Shown here in pieces: positions 13,586 through 24,203 of a DNA stretch of 64,000 bases (positions are counted from its first letter, which is position 1; each line of letters starts with the position of its first letter). A program made the position numbers and the translations under genes. Source of the stretch: Coptis chinensis (Eukaryota; Streptophyta; Magnoliopsida; Ranunculales; Ranunculaceae); the NCBI GenBank assembly GCA_015680905.1, contig CM027377.1:41998501-42062500 (forward strand). Direction: 5' to 3'. A model generated the notes under the pieces. The model was not told the DNA's origin and ran no database searches. It was given only the letters and a program-made list of their open reading frames with translations.

Positions 13586-15079
13586 TGATAAACATAAAAA
13601 GATAGTCTTACTCACAAATAAAGCGATGAAACTCTAAACGCAAGTAAAACTATAAACTGAACTGTTACTTATCAAAGATATTTGTTTTCTACTCTCGAAT
13701 CTATTGACGTAGAGTTGGAATAGATGATTCGTTCCACTCCTAGTCCTTTAGCATTCAAGTTTTCTACAATTGAGAAGTCTATCCAAAGTCTAATGAGAGT
13801 AATGATGAAATTTATACTACGATATGAATTCAAATAACAACATACGAATAAGCAAAATGACAGGATGCTAAAGGTTTGAATCTAGATAAAGAATTAAAGG
13901 GAATTGAATCCTCCTTAACTCGACTTAATCAACTAACAAAGACTAGCCGTGATCCAAATTGCAATGCTTCGCATATCAAAATAGTAGTTCTAATCCCTAA
14001 TTATACATTACATCTCTACCAATTAATAACTAGCATGTGAGGTCGTCCACCCATTCTCATGGTGAATCAACGACCTTCTAGAGTGGAATAAACTCTCACG
14101 GCGATTTCTAAGTTAACAAAGATCAAGTTTCATCAAGGCTTCTTCAACCCCTTCTAATGGAGGTTTAGCCTTGATTTATCAAGCTATCATTTCCCATTGA
14201 ATTAACACTAGACATAATATAAAGATTTGAACTTTACTAATTTTGATTAAACAATACTTCAAATCTAATTAATAACTAAGAATTGAATAACAACAAGAAT
14301 TGAAATTAGATCTACAAATTTAAATGACAAAATCGAAATGAACAAGAATAAACTATTTTATTTATCTAATCAATGAAGAACAATGATTCAAATAATTAAT
14401 CTAAAACAAGGAATGAAACTAATTAATTTAACTAATTGAATTCAAAAACTAGATCTACAAGCTATTTTAATGGCTACTTTCTATTCTAAGCTATCTAACT
14501 ATATCTTTCTTAAGAGCTAAGTCTTGTTTTAAGTAAAGGAGGAGACTAGATCCACAATTTCGTGCATGGGCTGAGGTCTCATGTTTTGGGCCGAAAAATC
14601 GAGCCCAAAGCCCAATTTCTCCAGTCCACAGAGCCCGCTCCAGCTGGTTTTGAATTCAGCAAACTTTTCGTCCACTTCTGCTCCTCTGATTGGGTCAAAT
14701 CTTAGACCATTGGAAATCTTTTTCTGAGCCGGTCGTTTTAACCTAAGGTAGGCCCAAATCCGAGGCCTGAGTCCAAATATATGGTTTATGGAAATTCTGC
14801 TGACTTGTGCACTGTTTCTGCCCGTGTTGACTTTTCAGCTTTTGACCGGGCATCATAAAGGCTTGTCTCCTTGAATCTTGGCCTTTATCACAGAACTTTT
14901 TAGCAACCAACCCTTTGCTCTTTTATATCGCCAAAGTGGCACATTTCTGCACATAATTGAGTTCAATGCCTGAAATACATAAAAGCACGTAATTAGCATT
15001 AACTCTTATTTATTACTCGCATAATTGGTCTAAAAGTAGTATTATTAAGGGGTTAAAACTACAATTTTGGCTCTTATCA
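13586..15079 (-). repeat. 3' LTR of inner element
   Basis: Begins TGATAAACATAAAAAG and ends GGCTCTTATCA on the plus strand; read on the element strand it starts TGATAAGAGCC. It is preceded in element sense by a polypurine tract at 15080-15095. Confidence 0.92.
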
Positions 15080-15095
15080 AACCACCCTCAAACAG
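15080..15095 (-). promoter_or_regulatory. Polypurine tract before 3' LTR
   Basis: On the minus strand GAGGACAAGCAAAATG is followed by CTGTTTGAGGGTGGTT directly abutting TGATAAGAG. It primes plus-strand DNA synthesis in LTR elements. Confidence 0.85.
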
Positions 15096-16581
15096 CATTT
15101 TGCTTGTCCTCAAGCAAATATGAGAAATTAGCATAAGTGACCAAAAATGGAGTTCTAACTAATCTCGTTTCGCCGAGTGCGATTGCATTGACAATATGCA
15201 ACAAGGCCTTAAACTACTAGGAATTCCCTAGTGGATGAGTCATAGCCTTGTGAGAGTTTTCCAGTGAAGGTACTCACAAACTTCATCTATACTACAATGA
15301 CTCAAAAATAAAACTATTGTTTCCTTATCTATGTCTCAATTATCTATACATCTCACTAGCAATGAATACAGAATAATCAAGTTGAAACCTAAGCTAATAT
15401 ATGCATAATAATATATCATCTACGAATAAACATATTTACAATGTGTAATACTATGAGGTGAACTAGCAGGTCCGTTTATGAAAACTTGGAATAGCGTCCT
15501 TAAGTAGGTCCTCACATAAATGTCAAGACAAAAACCACTCTAATTTTTTTATTTTGTTTTGTTTTGTAACAGGGTAAAGGATTTGTGGTTTATGAAAGGC
15601 AAAAGAAAGGCTCAGAGGGGTGACTAGCGGAAAATAATTCATAGGTTGGAATTTCTGACTATATCGATCCAAAGAGGGCCTAAATTCTCGCTTAGGATAT
15701 GGTATAGTGATCAAGCAAATGGACGTGTGATTTCTCTATCCAGATTTTACTTCTCCCTTGTGTCATTTCTCAAATGTTCACTCATATAAGGTTTTAGGCT
15801 ATATTCTCACAGGATTTGTAGAATACGTACTCTAGCCTAGATTTCAGAAACTTACGGCCAACAATCATAGATACTCATATAACATATTTATAGACAGATG
15901 CAAGGATTATTACCTACATATTAGCCTAAATTTCTAAAAACTATTCTAATGCAAAAGCTACGTGAGACTTCTAGATTATTGAGAGCATAGAGAGAGAAAA
16001 CAATACCAATGTTCCTAAGTGTATAACATACTTTTTATTTATATTTTTTAAAATTTTTGAATTTTCTTAGCTAGAAAACAAGTGCATATTGTACGTATCT
16101 ATATCCTAACAGATACCTTAATTACACGTGTTTCTATACCCCCCAAAACAAGAAACATGTTTTGTCCTCAAAGTATTTTAAATAAAGAGGGTAGAAAAAT
16201 ACCATTGAAATGCGTGAAATTCCGAAACATCTACAAAACAAGGTTATAACATACTAATATAGAAAACTGACACAACTCTATAAGAGTTCCACTCGTTACG
16301 GGGTTAATGAGAAACAAATTTGCTTGGGACATAAGTAGACTCTAACTGAAATAAAACTTACCTGCACTCTCGTTTAAACATTGTCCTCCTCATTTCCCTC
16401 TTCAAAGAGTTGAGGCTCTTTTGCATCCTGCCATGCCATGATAACTTGCCAAGCCTGCCGCCGTGTGTCGTCAACTTGTGCTAACCTGTCTAGTGTTACT
16501 ATGTCTGATGGGGTCTAAAGAGCAACCAAATGAGGTTGCACCTGCCATCCCGGCCAAGTCATTACTCGAAATTGGTGGGTC
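15096..16581 (-). other. Noncoding 3' region of inner element
   Basis: No coding frame is recognised. Blocks of it recur in the plus-strand relative at about 42550-43740, including CTCTTTGGATCGATATAG and the cGCTAGTC...GAGCC segment. A degenerate PPT-like module (GAGGACAAAACATG, then TTTTGGGGGGTATAGAAACA) lies at about 16110-16175. Confidence 0.7.
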
Positions 16582-17250
16582 TCATGACTTCAACCCTTTT
16601 CCAATCCGTGAACTGGGTACATAATCAGGTAGACAACTGAGCATGATGTGGCAAACCAAAATAGGCATAAGAAGATACTTATGTCGTATGCTTTGGGCTC
16701 TCTGAAGACTAGCCATGAATACTCGGGGAATGTCATATCGGTGATGTCCCTCAGCTAAAACAAGGAAAACGTCACCAGCGGTACTATTTGCAGAAGTAAA
16801 CTGCCACTCCCTTAGAATATTCATCAGGATGAATAACATGGTGGTGCCTACATTTAGGGACAGGCTACAAAAGGCTATGTTGTAACACCCTTGGTCCATT
16901 ATACAAAATACTCCTCCCCCATAATACTCATGAAAATATGTATAGTCATAAAGGTATGGATTATCGGTCATATATCCCCACGTGTGAATAGGATCAGGTA
17001 TTGGTATTCCCGAAACTAATGCTACCACATACTTATTGAATTCTAGGGGTGTGTCATCAACCGTGACGGAGAATTCTTATTCTCCATCCTGGTTACAATA
17101 GAACTTAACATTATTGTAGAAAAATTCAGTAAGCTTAGGTGAATATGAGTCGTCTTCACTTACCAGAAGATGCCTCTATCCGAACTGCATGATCCTCTCG
17201 CGAAACCAATGTCCATAAGACTCGCTCCCCAAAAGTGTTCGAAAGACTGC
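16582..17250 (-). pseudogene. Post-pol ORF 2 (putative plant transposon protein-like)
   Basis: A 148-residue open frame (16582-17028) is preceded in the same frame, across stops, by readable sequence from about 17250 (RTLLGSESYGHWFRERIMQF, later TEFFYNNVKFYCNQDGE). The order, an EFYNN-like segment, a hydrophilic strand, then LVSGIP and a C-terminal helix with PILVCHIMLSCLPDY, resembles the putative plant transposon protein found in the env position of Athila-like elements. Function is unknown in the family. No convincing signal peptide or anchor was seen. It lies after a PPT-like tract at 18033-18050 in element sense. Confidence 0.5.
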
Positions 17251-17359
17251 TCCGGTATTACTATAAGAGAAGTCATCACAAAACTACTCTCTAGAACAGC
17301 TGCAACTATCTAGGAACAACCCTCAGAAAACTTGAAATTTTTGGTGCCCACAGGGTCAA

Positions 17360-17625
17360 GGCGCAGGTGCGCACAAGGTATGCATGGGATGGGCGCGGGT
17401 GCGCTCTGTTGAGTTTCGAATTCTAGGCACTTGGGCGCAGGGTGCTCTCACTTTTAGCCTGGGATGGGCGCGGGGTGCACTCAGAATGAAAACTAGAATT
17501 CCAGTGTTTTGGGCACAGGTGGCGCTCAGGTTTGTGCTAGAGAGGGCGCAAGTCGCGCTCATGGTAGAATTTCTCTTACAGTGTTGAGGGCGCAGGTGGC
17601 GCTCCACTGGGGAGCAGGTGTGCTC
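17360..17625 (-). repeat. GC-rich hairpin-unit array (3' copy)
   Basis: Seven to eight imperfect copies of GGGCGCRGGTSGCGCTC at roughly 17360, 17391, 17434, 17465, 17510, 17545 and 17587, spaced 31-45 bp. The same unit is found in the leader of both elements (23813-24060, 26020-26220). The two overlapping ORFs here are artefacts of the repeat. Confidence 0.85.
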
Positions 17626-18211
17626 GGGGAGCTGTGAGGCGGATGTGCGAAGGAAAAATAAGGTAAAGTGGGAATTAAATGTGAGAGATGAATGTTAGAT
17701 GTAGTTGGGGTTGTGAGTGTAGAATGAATGCAGTTTTTATAAGATTTAAGTTGCTAAAACGAATCGGGAAGCTACCAAAAAGTTTTAAGGCAATTGCCGG
17801 AAATAATAAAATTTCCAAAACCGACAATGGAAACAACCCATATTCTTTATTCCAAAATAAACCTAATATCTTTTAGGTTGAATTTAGATTAGATATTGCC
17901 TAATTTATCGAGATTTTATCCTAACACAATATCTATTTATAGCGATGCCCATATCGACAATATTCTCAACCCTCACTCCAAAACAACATCTTAAAATAGA
18001 TGATCATATAACAAATTATGCCAGGCTAAATAATACCACCCCCAAACAATTCGGGAAGGTGGGATTAATGATAAAAACAACGCATAATTTGAAATTAACC
18101 AACTTATATTAAAATTGAATTCAAATAACATACGACAACCAAATTCAAATTCAATTACTGAACTAATCTTTTTAAATCCGTACTAAATAAAAACAAATAC
18201 AATTAAACAAA
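17626..18211. other. Noncoding spacer with internal PPT-like tract
   Basis: AT-rich sequence without a recognised gene. At 18033-18050 the minus strand carries AATTGTTTGGGGGTGGTA, almost identical to 41454-41475 in the plus-strand relative. Confidence 0.7.
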
Positions 18212-19343
18212 TCAACTCATTAGATCCCTAAACCACTTGCTGCTAGTAGTGGAATGCGCTCGAGAAGCAGATGGCCCTTGGGCTTCCGATGGGCCAGAGC
18301 CATCCGTCTTGCCGCGACGACGCTCATGCCTCACAGACTGCTCCTCCTCCGAAGAAGCCTCCCGGGGTAGGAAGGGTGCAAGCATGTCATCTCGGAACTG
18401 GCGCTGAGCTTCCATCTCGGCCCTCGTCTGCTCCCACTGCTCATCCTCGTGTCGGGCACGAGTCTCAAAGTTATGATGCATGGTAGCTTGCCGAGTTCGG
18501 AGGTCTTCACAAATAATATTGAGAGAACGCATGCCACGGTGAATCACAGCCATGTGTTTTGCATTTGACCTACACCTTGTCAAGGCATCGGCATCAAAAC
18601 ATGTCGTGTCATCCTCATCCTCCGAGTTAGTCTCCTCGACTACCCTCTCTTCAGGAAACCTCCAAACTCTTTGGATACACTTCGTATAAATATGATGATT
18701 TCGGTGCTCCTTCAGGGAAATCCTATCAGACCTCGGAGTCGCTCTCAAGGTTATCATGATTTTCGTTATCAAAATAGGGAGAGGTGCAATACTTTTTCCA
18801 ACTCCCATAATCATGCTATGCAAAAACTCCAAAATATAGAACTTATACTTCTGCTCCTAGAGTATCCATAGAACGTGAAGGCAGTTCAGACCGATATCGC
18901 TGACTTTCTTCTTCCCTATGACATTCCTACAATTCCACTGAGCTACAGCCAGCTGGTTGGTTCGGAGAGACGACTGGCGAACACAATGCGAGCTCGCATT
19001 GTAGTTCCCTTCTACAACAGTTGCGTTCATCAAAGGTTCTACAGCAGTAAACTGGGAATCCTGTAATGTGGCATCGAGATGGTGTCTAGGTGGAATGCCT
19101 AAAATCTTAGCCAATAACCCAGTAGTAACCTCTTTCCTCCTCCCAGCCACCTTAACAAAAATTGATTTCCATTCAACTCCCTTATCCTATAAAACTCTCG
19201 GACCAAATCTTCGTGGTAAAAATCGTCTGTCGAGTACCACAAACCACTCCAGTCTCTCATATCCATCTCATCACTGTAAAACGATGCGAAGTGGTCGGCA
19301 GTAAAAGCGTGCTCAGGCAATATCCGATGTTTTTGAGCCATTG
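18212..19343 (-). pseudogene. Post-pol ORF 1 (env-position protein)
   Basis: On the minus strand a frame opens at about 19340 (MAQKHRILPEHAF) with DFYHEDLVREFYR, shifts near 19150 to VAGRRKEVTTGLLAKILGIP, and shifts again to a 206-residue frame ending at 18212. The last part is acidic and coiled-coil-like (ETRARHEDEQWEQTRAEMEA) with a Ser/Arg-rich tail. The EFY...VAGRRKEVT...LLAKILGIP pattern is that of the putative plant transposon protein seen after pol in Athila-like elements; its role is unknown. At least two frameshifts make it non-functional. No clear transmembrane segment. Confidence 0.6.
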
Positions 19344-19399
19344 GAGTTTTTATAAGATGTGTGGGTCTGAATAAGGTAGGGGACTTGTTTTGAAACACC

Positions 19400-20397
19400 C
19401 TAACTAAAAATAATGGCAGGAGGCATGGTGGTGGTGGTGGCAGTCGATATTTTTGAATTTTTGGTGGTGTTTGGTTTTTTAAGTTGGTGGAGGTGGTGGT
19501 GGTTACAGTTAGGAGGAGATTTGGGGTACGTTTTAGCTTTGGGCGTGGGTGTATTTAGGTTTCTTATTTTTTTTTATTAAGGTTAGGTGTTTGAAGCTTT
19601 GTTGTTTGTTAATGGCGGTTTGGAGAAGATGAAATCACGACTGTTGGTGTGAAAGAAAGAGATGCACGTGCGCGCGAGGTTGGGCCCAAGCCCACTTGAT
19701 TTTCCGATTTTTGTTTTTTGATATTTCGCGCAACTTCAAACTTAATTTGCTGCTTCGTTACCGTGCCGATTTTTGGGAATGAGGTATGGAAATGATCAAG
19801 ATAGAATTTCCAATCCAATGATCCATAAAACGGTCTAGTCCGACTGTTGGTGATATGTAAAAAGATGGAAAATACCTCGAAGTGCGTGCATGACGTAAGT
19901 TATACGAACGAATGAAATCTAATTTCATAGATAATGACAACCCGGATCGAAATACGATTAAACGGCCTAAACAATACCAATGGACAGTTGAACAATCCAG
20001 GACGGAACCCGGACACCCCACCCCCAAAACAAATTTTTGACAACAGAGTTTAGAAAATTTGTTTTTAAAAGTGGGTCTTTTAAAGTCAGATTCCCGAGAC
20101 TTCCTAACTTACTATTTTGATGATTTTAACAATTTTTTATTTTTTATTTTTTTTATTTCTTTTATGAATAAAATTTAATATAAGAAAAATAAGAAGGCAA
20201 TAAATGCATAATTCACATCATAGAGGAACATGACTCAAAAACCGAGAAAATATGCAAGAGTGGAAAAGGTGAATTATGTTAACCGTGGACTTAGGATCCA
20301 CTACTTACAGCCACACACTCCATAGGGAAGGCTCGGTTACCTGAGTGATGCACTTTCCAATATATGGAAATGAAAGGAAGTACACCAATGAAAAATA
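19400..20397. other. Noncoding region between integrase and post-pol ORF 1
   Basis: Contains a GGT-rich simple repeat (about 19420-19505). On the minus strand it has a PPT-like TTTTGGGGGTGGGG (about 20013-20030) and the block AATCTGACTTTAAAAGACCC near 20070-20095, also present in the plus-strand relative at 41127-41147. No gene recognised. Confidence 0.65.
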
Positions 20398-21560
20398 TCA
20401 GTCCTTATAGATAGGGTCTTGTAAAAGGACTTCCTCTGCATCAAGGGACAATAGCTCATGAAAATGTTTCAACCGTTTGCCATTAACTTGAAAGGTACTG
20501 TTATCCTTGGGATTTACAAAGGTGATTGCCCCGTAAGGGGTGACTTCAGTAACTAGAAAAGGACCAGACCAACGGGTTTTTAATTTCCCTGGAAAAATAT
20601 GTAGACGGGAATTGTACAGTAAGACCTTTTGACCTACCACAAACTCTTTGCGCAAGATTTGCTTATCATGAACACATTTCATGTTAGCTTTATAATCCTT
20701 TCCGAGATCATAAGAGTTGCTACGGATTTCTTCAAGCTCATTCAATTGCAATTTGCGCTTGACACCCGCCTCATCAAAATTGAAGTTAAGGCTTTTTATA
20801 GCCCACATAGCACGGTGCTCCAATTCAACGGGCAAATGACAAAGCTTCCCAAATACAAGTCTAAATGGAGACATACCTATAGGAGTTTTGAAAGTAGTCC
20901 TATATGCCCATAAGGCATCAGATAGACGCTTCGACCAGTCTTTCCTATCAGGATTTACAGTTGTTTCTAAGATCTTTTTAATTTCCTATTAGAAACTTCT
21001 ACTTGTCTGCTAGTTTGTAGATGATACGGAGTTGCTACCTTATGTGTAACTCTATACTTCTTTACTAGTGATGCAACAACTCTGTTACAAAAATGTGTTC
21101 CTCCATCACTAATGATGGCCTTGGGAATGCCGAATCGACAGAAAATATATTCTTTTACGAAAAACACAACTGTCTTATGGTCATTGCAACGACATGCCAT
21201 GGCCTATATCTATTTAGACATGTAGTCCACGACAACTAGAATATAATTGAAATCGTGGGAAACTGGAAAGGGACCCATGAAATCAATGCCCCATACGTCA
21301 AAAATTTCTACCAGCATGATTGGATTCAATGGCATCATATTACACTTCGTGATTCACCCAAGTTGTTGGCAACGAATGCATGCCTTGAAATGCACTTAGG
21401 CATCTTTAAAGAAAGTAGGCCAATAAAACCCATATTGTATAATTTTAGCAGCTGTTTTCATACCACTAAAATGGCCACCACACTCTTTTTCATGGCAGAA
21501 TAAGAGTACCTCATTATATTACCACTGGGGAATACAACGACAAATAATTTGATCCACATA
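20398..21560 (-). pseudogene. Athila/Tat-type integrase
   Basis: From about 21560 the minus strand reads the zinc-binding N-terminal part (DEPYLFKY, later CIRC-QQLGESRS pattern) with several shifts, then the core around 20967-21240 with ISDGGTHF (second catalytic Asp) and RQVEVSNR (catalytic Glu). It ends in the 158-residue C-terminal domain (20398-20874) with [31 protein letters not shown] and TPYGAI. The enzyme inserts the cDNA into the genome. Frameshifts between N-terminal region and core make it inactive. The sequence motif order is that of the Athila/Tat branch of Ty3 elements. Confidence 0.92.
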
Positions 21561-21964
21561 ATACTTAAAAAGGTAGGGCTCATCCTAGTAGCTTAACTCA
21601 GTTAAAAAGGCGTCTTTAGGAATATTTGTCTTACGCCTAGTAGTGCACAATTCTTTAAGAAACTTAGCATGATGAGGTAATTTTTTTATCGCTTCAAGAA
21701 AAGGAAGGTTTATCGTTAGATTTTTGAAAACTTCCCTAATCTCATCGAAATTCGTATCCATAGTTAACATTGCTAATCTCTGGGGAAACAGTGGTTTCTC
21801 TCTATATTTAGCGTAATGATCAACAGGATGTTTAACCTTGGCTTTTTGTTTCTTAGGTTATGGTTTAATTAGTACCTCTACAGGGGTAGGCTCTTCAGTT
21901 TCTATTACGGTATCTAGTACAATCTGCGGTGTAGGGACAACTGGTGGGGTAACTATAGGCATAG
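21561..21964 (-). pseudogene. gag-pro linker with deletion junction
   Basis: The segment FKNLTINLPFLEAIKKLPHH and the following KTNIPKDAFLTELSY (21585-21770) match the region just before protease in the plus-strand copy (38070-38214). Straight after it, in element sense, integrase begins, so protease, reverse transcriptase and RNase H are deleted near 21580. Confidence 0.8.
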
Positions 21965-23447
21965 TTACTTTGTTATTGAGATGGCATTTAGCTCACCTAC
22001 GTTTTCATTTCCCGTACTAGTATTACCATTTACCTCAAAGGCGGTGTTTGTTATTTTAGGATTAGCTATTGCTTGTCCTGGAAACACACCTTTGGGTTGC
22101 ACTTTCTCTTGAGCTAACTGCTGTAAGGAAAGTTGGATAGCTTGTAAAATCTGTTGTTGAGATTGCATAAAGGTATTGAACCGATCCGGTTGTAGATTAG
22201 TGTTAGCTTTAGGTTGTGTGACAGGAACTATGTCACATTGATTATTAATGGGTTGATTTTGATAGCTATTTTTTACCGGAACGATACCTCTATTAGCATT
22301 ATAGTTATTGTTATAATTATTATAATTACCTTGACCTTGTGCTTGACCTTGTCGTGGTTGAGCTTGGTTGTTATAATTATAATTACCCTGACCTTGTCCT
22401 TGTCGTGGTTGAGCTTGGTTGCTATAATTATTTGCTTGCCTAACATTTTGATTATTAAACCCTAGAGGTGTCACTTGTTGATTATTTCTCCAACTGAAGT
22501 TAGGATGTTGTCTCTAAGGGGCGTTAGGAATAGGAAAACTATTAATCGAGCAAACAATATCTTGTTGTGACTGTTGTTGCTCATAGGCGAAAGGACAATA
22601 GGAGTCGGGATGCTCTGGACTCAAACATAAATTACATGGATTGGAGTTGACATTCATGACGGGGATAGGCGTTTGTTGAACAGAAATAGCCTCTACCTTT
22701 TTAGTTAGAGATTCGATTAAATTTTTAAGTTCCGGATCGGATTTCATCTCAAACATACCGGCGGCCTTTACTGTTGTAGAAGAACTAGCGTTACGGGAGA
22801 TATCATCACTACCCCCAGTTAATATTACGCTTAGTCTGATCTTCTAAAAATTTATAAGCCTCTGAGGCTCCTTTACTTAAGAAACTACCCCCATTCATTA
22901 TGTCAAGGACTTCTTTATGGTGGTGTAGAAGTCCCTTGAAAAAGGCACGAACTAACGTGTCTTACGCGAGGTTATGGTGTGGACACTCTATAAGTAGATC
23001 GGTGAAATGATTCCAAGCCTCTGAAAATGATTCATGAGGATTCTGTCGAAAGAAATGAATCTTGGAAAACATTTCATTAGTTTTCAGTGGTGGGTAAAAA
23101 TGTTCCATGAATAGTTGAACAAGTTTAGCCCATGAGTCCACAGAATTAGGCGCTTGGGCAGTTAATCAAGATGCCGTCTTATCGGCTAAAGTGAAAGGAA
23201 ATACCCTTAGTTTAATTTGTTCAGCACCAACCGTAGGATGGTGGAATGTAGTAAGGACTTGGTCAATCCTACGCATGTGTTGATAGGGTTTTTCATGGTC
23301 TAACCCAAGAAAAACGGGTAACAAATTAAAAATATTTTAGGGGATTCGGAAATCCCCCACTGGGTCTGATAGAATGATGCAAGATTTAGGGCTATCGTTC
23401 AAGGCTTTGTAAAAGTCCGAGAGAGGAGACTCTCTTTTCTTGACCAT
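21965..23447 (-). pseudogene. gag of inner Athila-like element
   Basis: Starts at 23447 (MVKKRESPLSDFYKAL). Landmarks are the DPVGDF...PPNIFNLLP region, the retrotrans_gag region with NPHESFSEAWNHF and FFKGLLHHHKEV, and the zinc knuckle CNLCLSPEHPDSYC near 22615-22660. The tail is Q/N-rich, repeating NQAQPRQGQGQGNYN (22290-22430). Stops replace Trp codons at 23166-23168 (TGA) and near 22515 (TAG). Gag forms the particle and binds the genomic RNA. The C-terminal part stays open for 169 residues to 21965. Confidence 0.9.
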
Positions 23448-24203
23448 TACTTGGTGATGTGTGTGGTATGCTAGCTAGAGGTGTAGTGAGTGGTATACTA
23501 GAAAGACTTGTTTGTTGCCATTGTCGATTAATTACGTTAGGTGTTTTTCTTCGGCCCGACCTTAATCTCATGCAAGGCTAAGACCAATCTTCATGAAACA
23601 CAACAACACTCCAAACAATCCTGATACGCTAGTATGAACCTCTAGCAGAAGATGTGAGGTGTGGAAGAAAAGAGTACCTGAAAGCCTCCTTGCTTTGCTT
23701 ATGATTAGTGTCTTGTTTACGCGTGCTCAGTGTATATAACAAGTTAAAACACTGAAAACTTTGAAGAAATGGAAGTTCAAAACAAACCTGTGGAAATTGG
23801 GCAGTTTCAGGAGAGGGCACGGGTACGCATAGAATAGGCCTAGGCAGGGCGCAGGTCGCGCTCATGCAAAAGTTAGGATTCCAGGCGTGTGGGCGCAGGT
23901 GGCACTCCAAGTTGGCCTTGGTAGGGCGCAGGTCACCCTCAGGCAAAAGTTGGAATTCCAGGCGTGTGAGCGTGGGGTGCGCTCGTGTTTTGCCTTTGCA
24001 GGTGCGGTGGGCCAACCAAAAGATGGAATTTCAGCGGTTACGCTTAGGTGCGCTCCAATTTGGCTTGCCGAGGAAAATTTAAATCTTCAAAACGGATAAA
24101 CCACAAAGGAGAATCAAATAAGGGTGGGTGGGTTATGGGACTTTGAAAAACTATCAATTCTAAAGAAAACAATACTAAAGAGTACTGAGATGGCAGGGCC
24201 ATT
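23448..24203 (-). other. 5' leader of inner element with GC-rich repeats
   Basis: Untranslated leader between LTR and gag. GC-rich hairpin units lie at about 23813-24060. Next to the LTR the minus strand reads TGGCCCTGCC (24192-24201), which looks like a shortened form of the primer site of the outer element. Confidence 0.75.

Noticed and set aside
17356..17607. Overlapping frames in the GC-rich array
   Set aside because: Repeat-driven open frames on both strands without domain or homologue I recognise.
18271..18486. Plus-strand frame of 71 residues
   Set aside because: Antisense of the acidic post-pol ORF 1 C-terminal region.
16582..19343. True retroviral envelope gene
   Set aside because: Env-like position only; no convincing signal peptide, cleavage site or membrane anchor. 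The pattern fits the putative plant transposon protein family.
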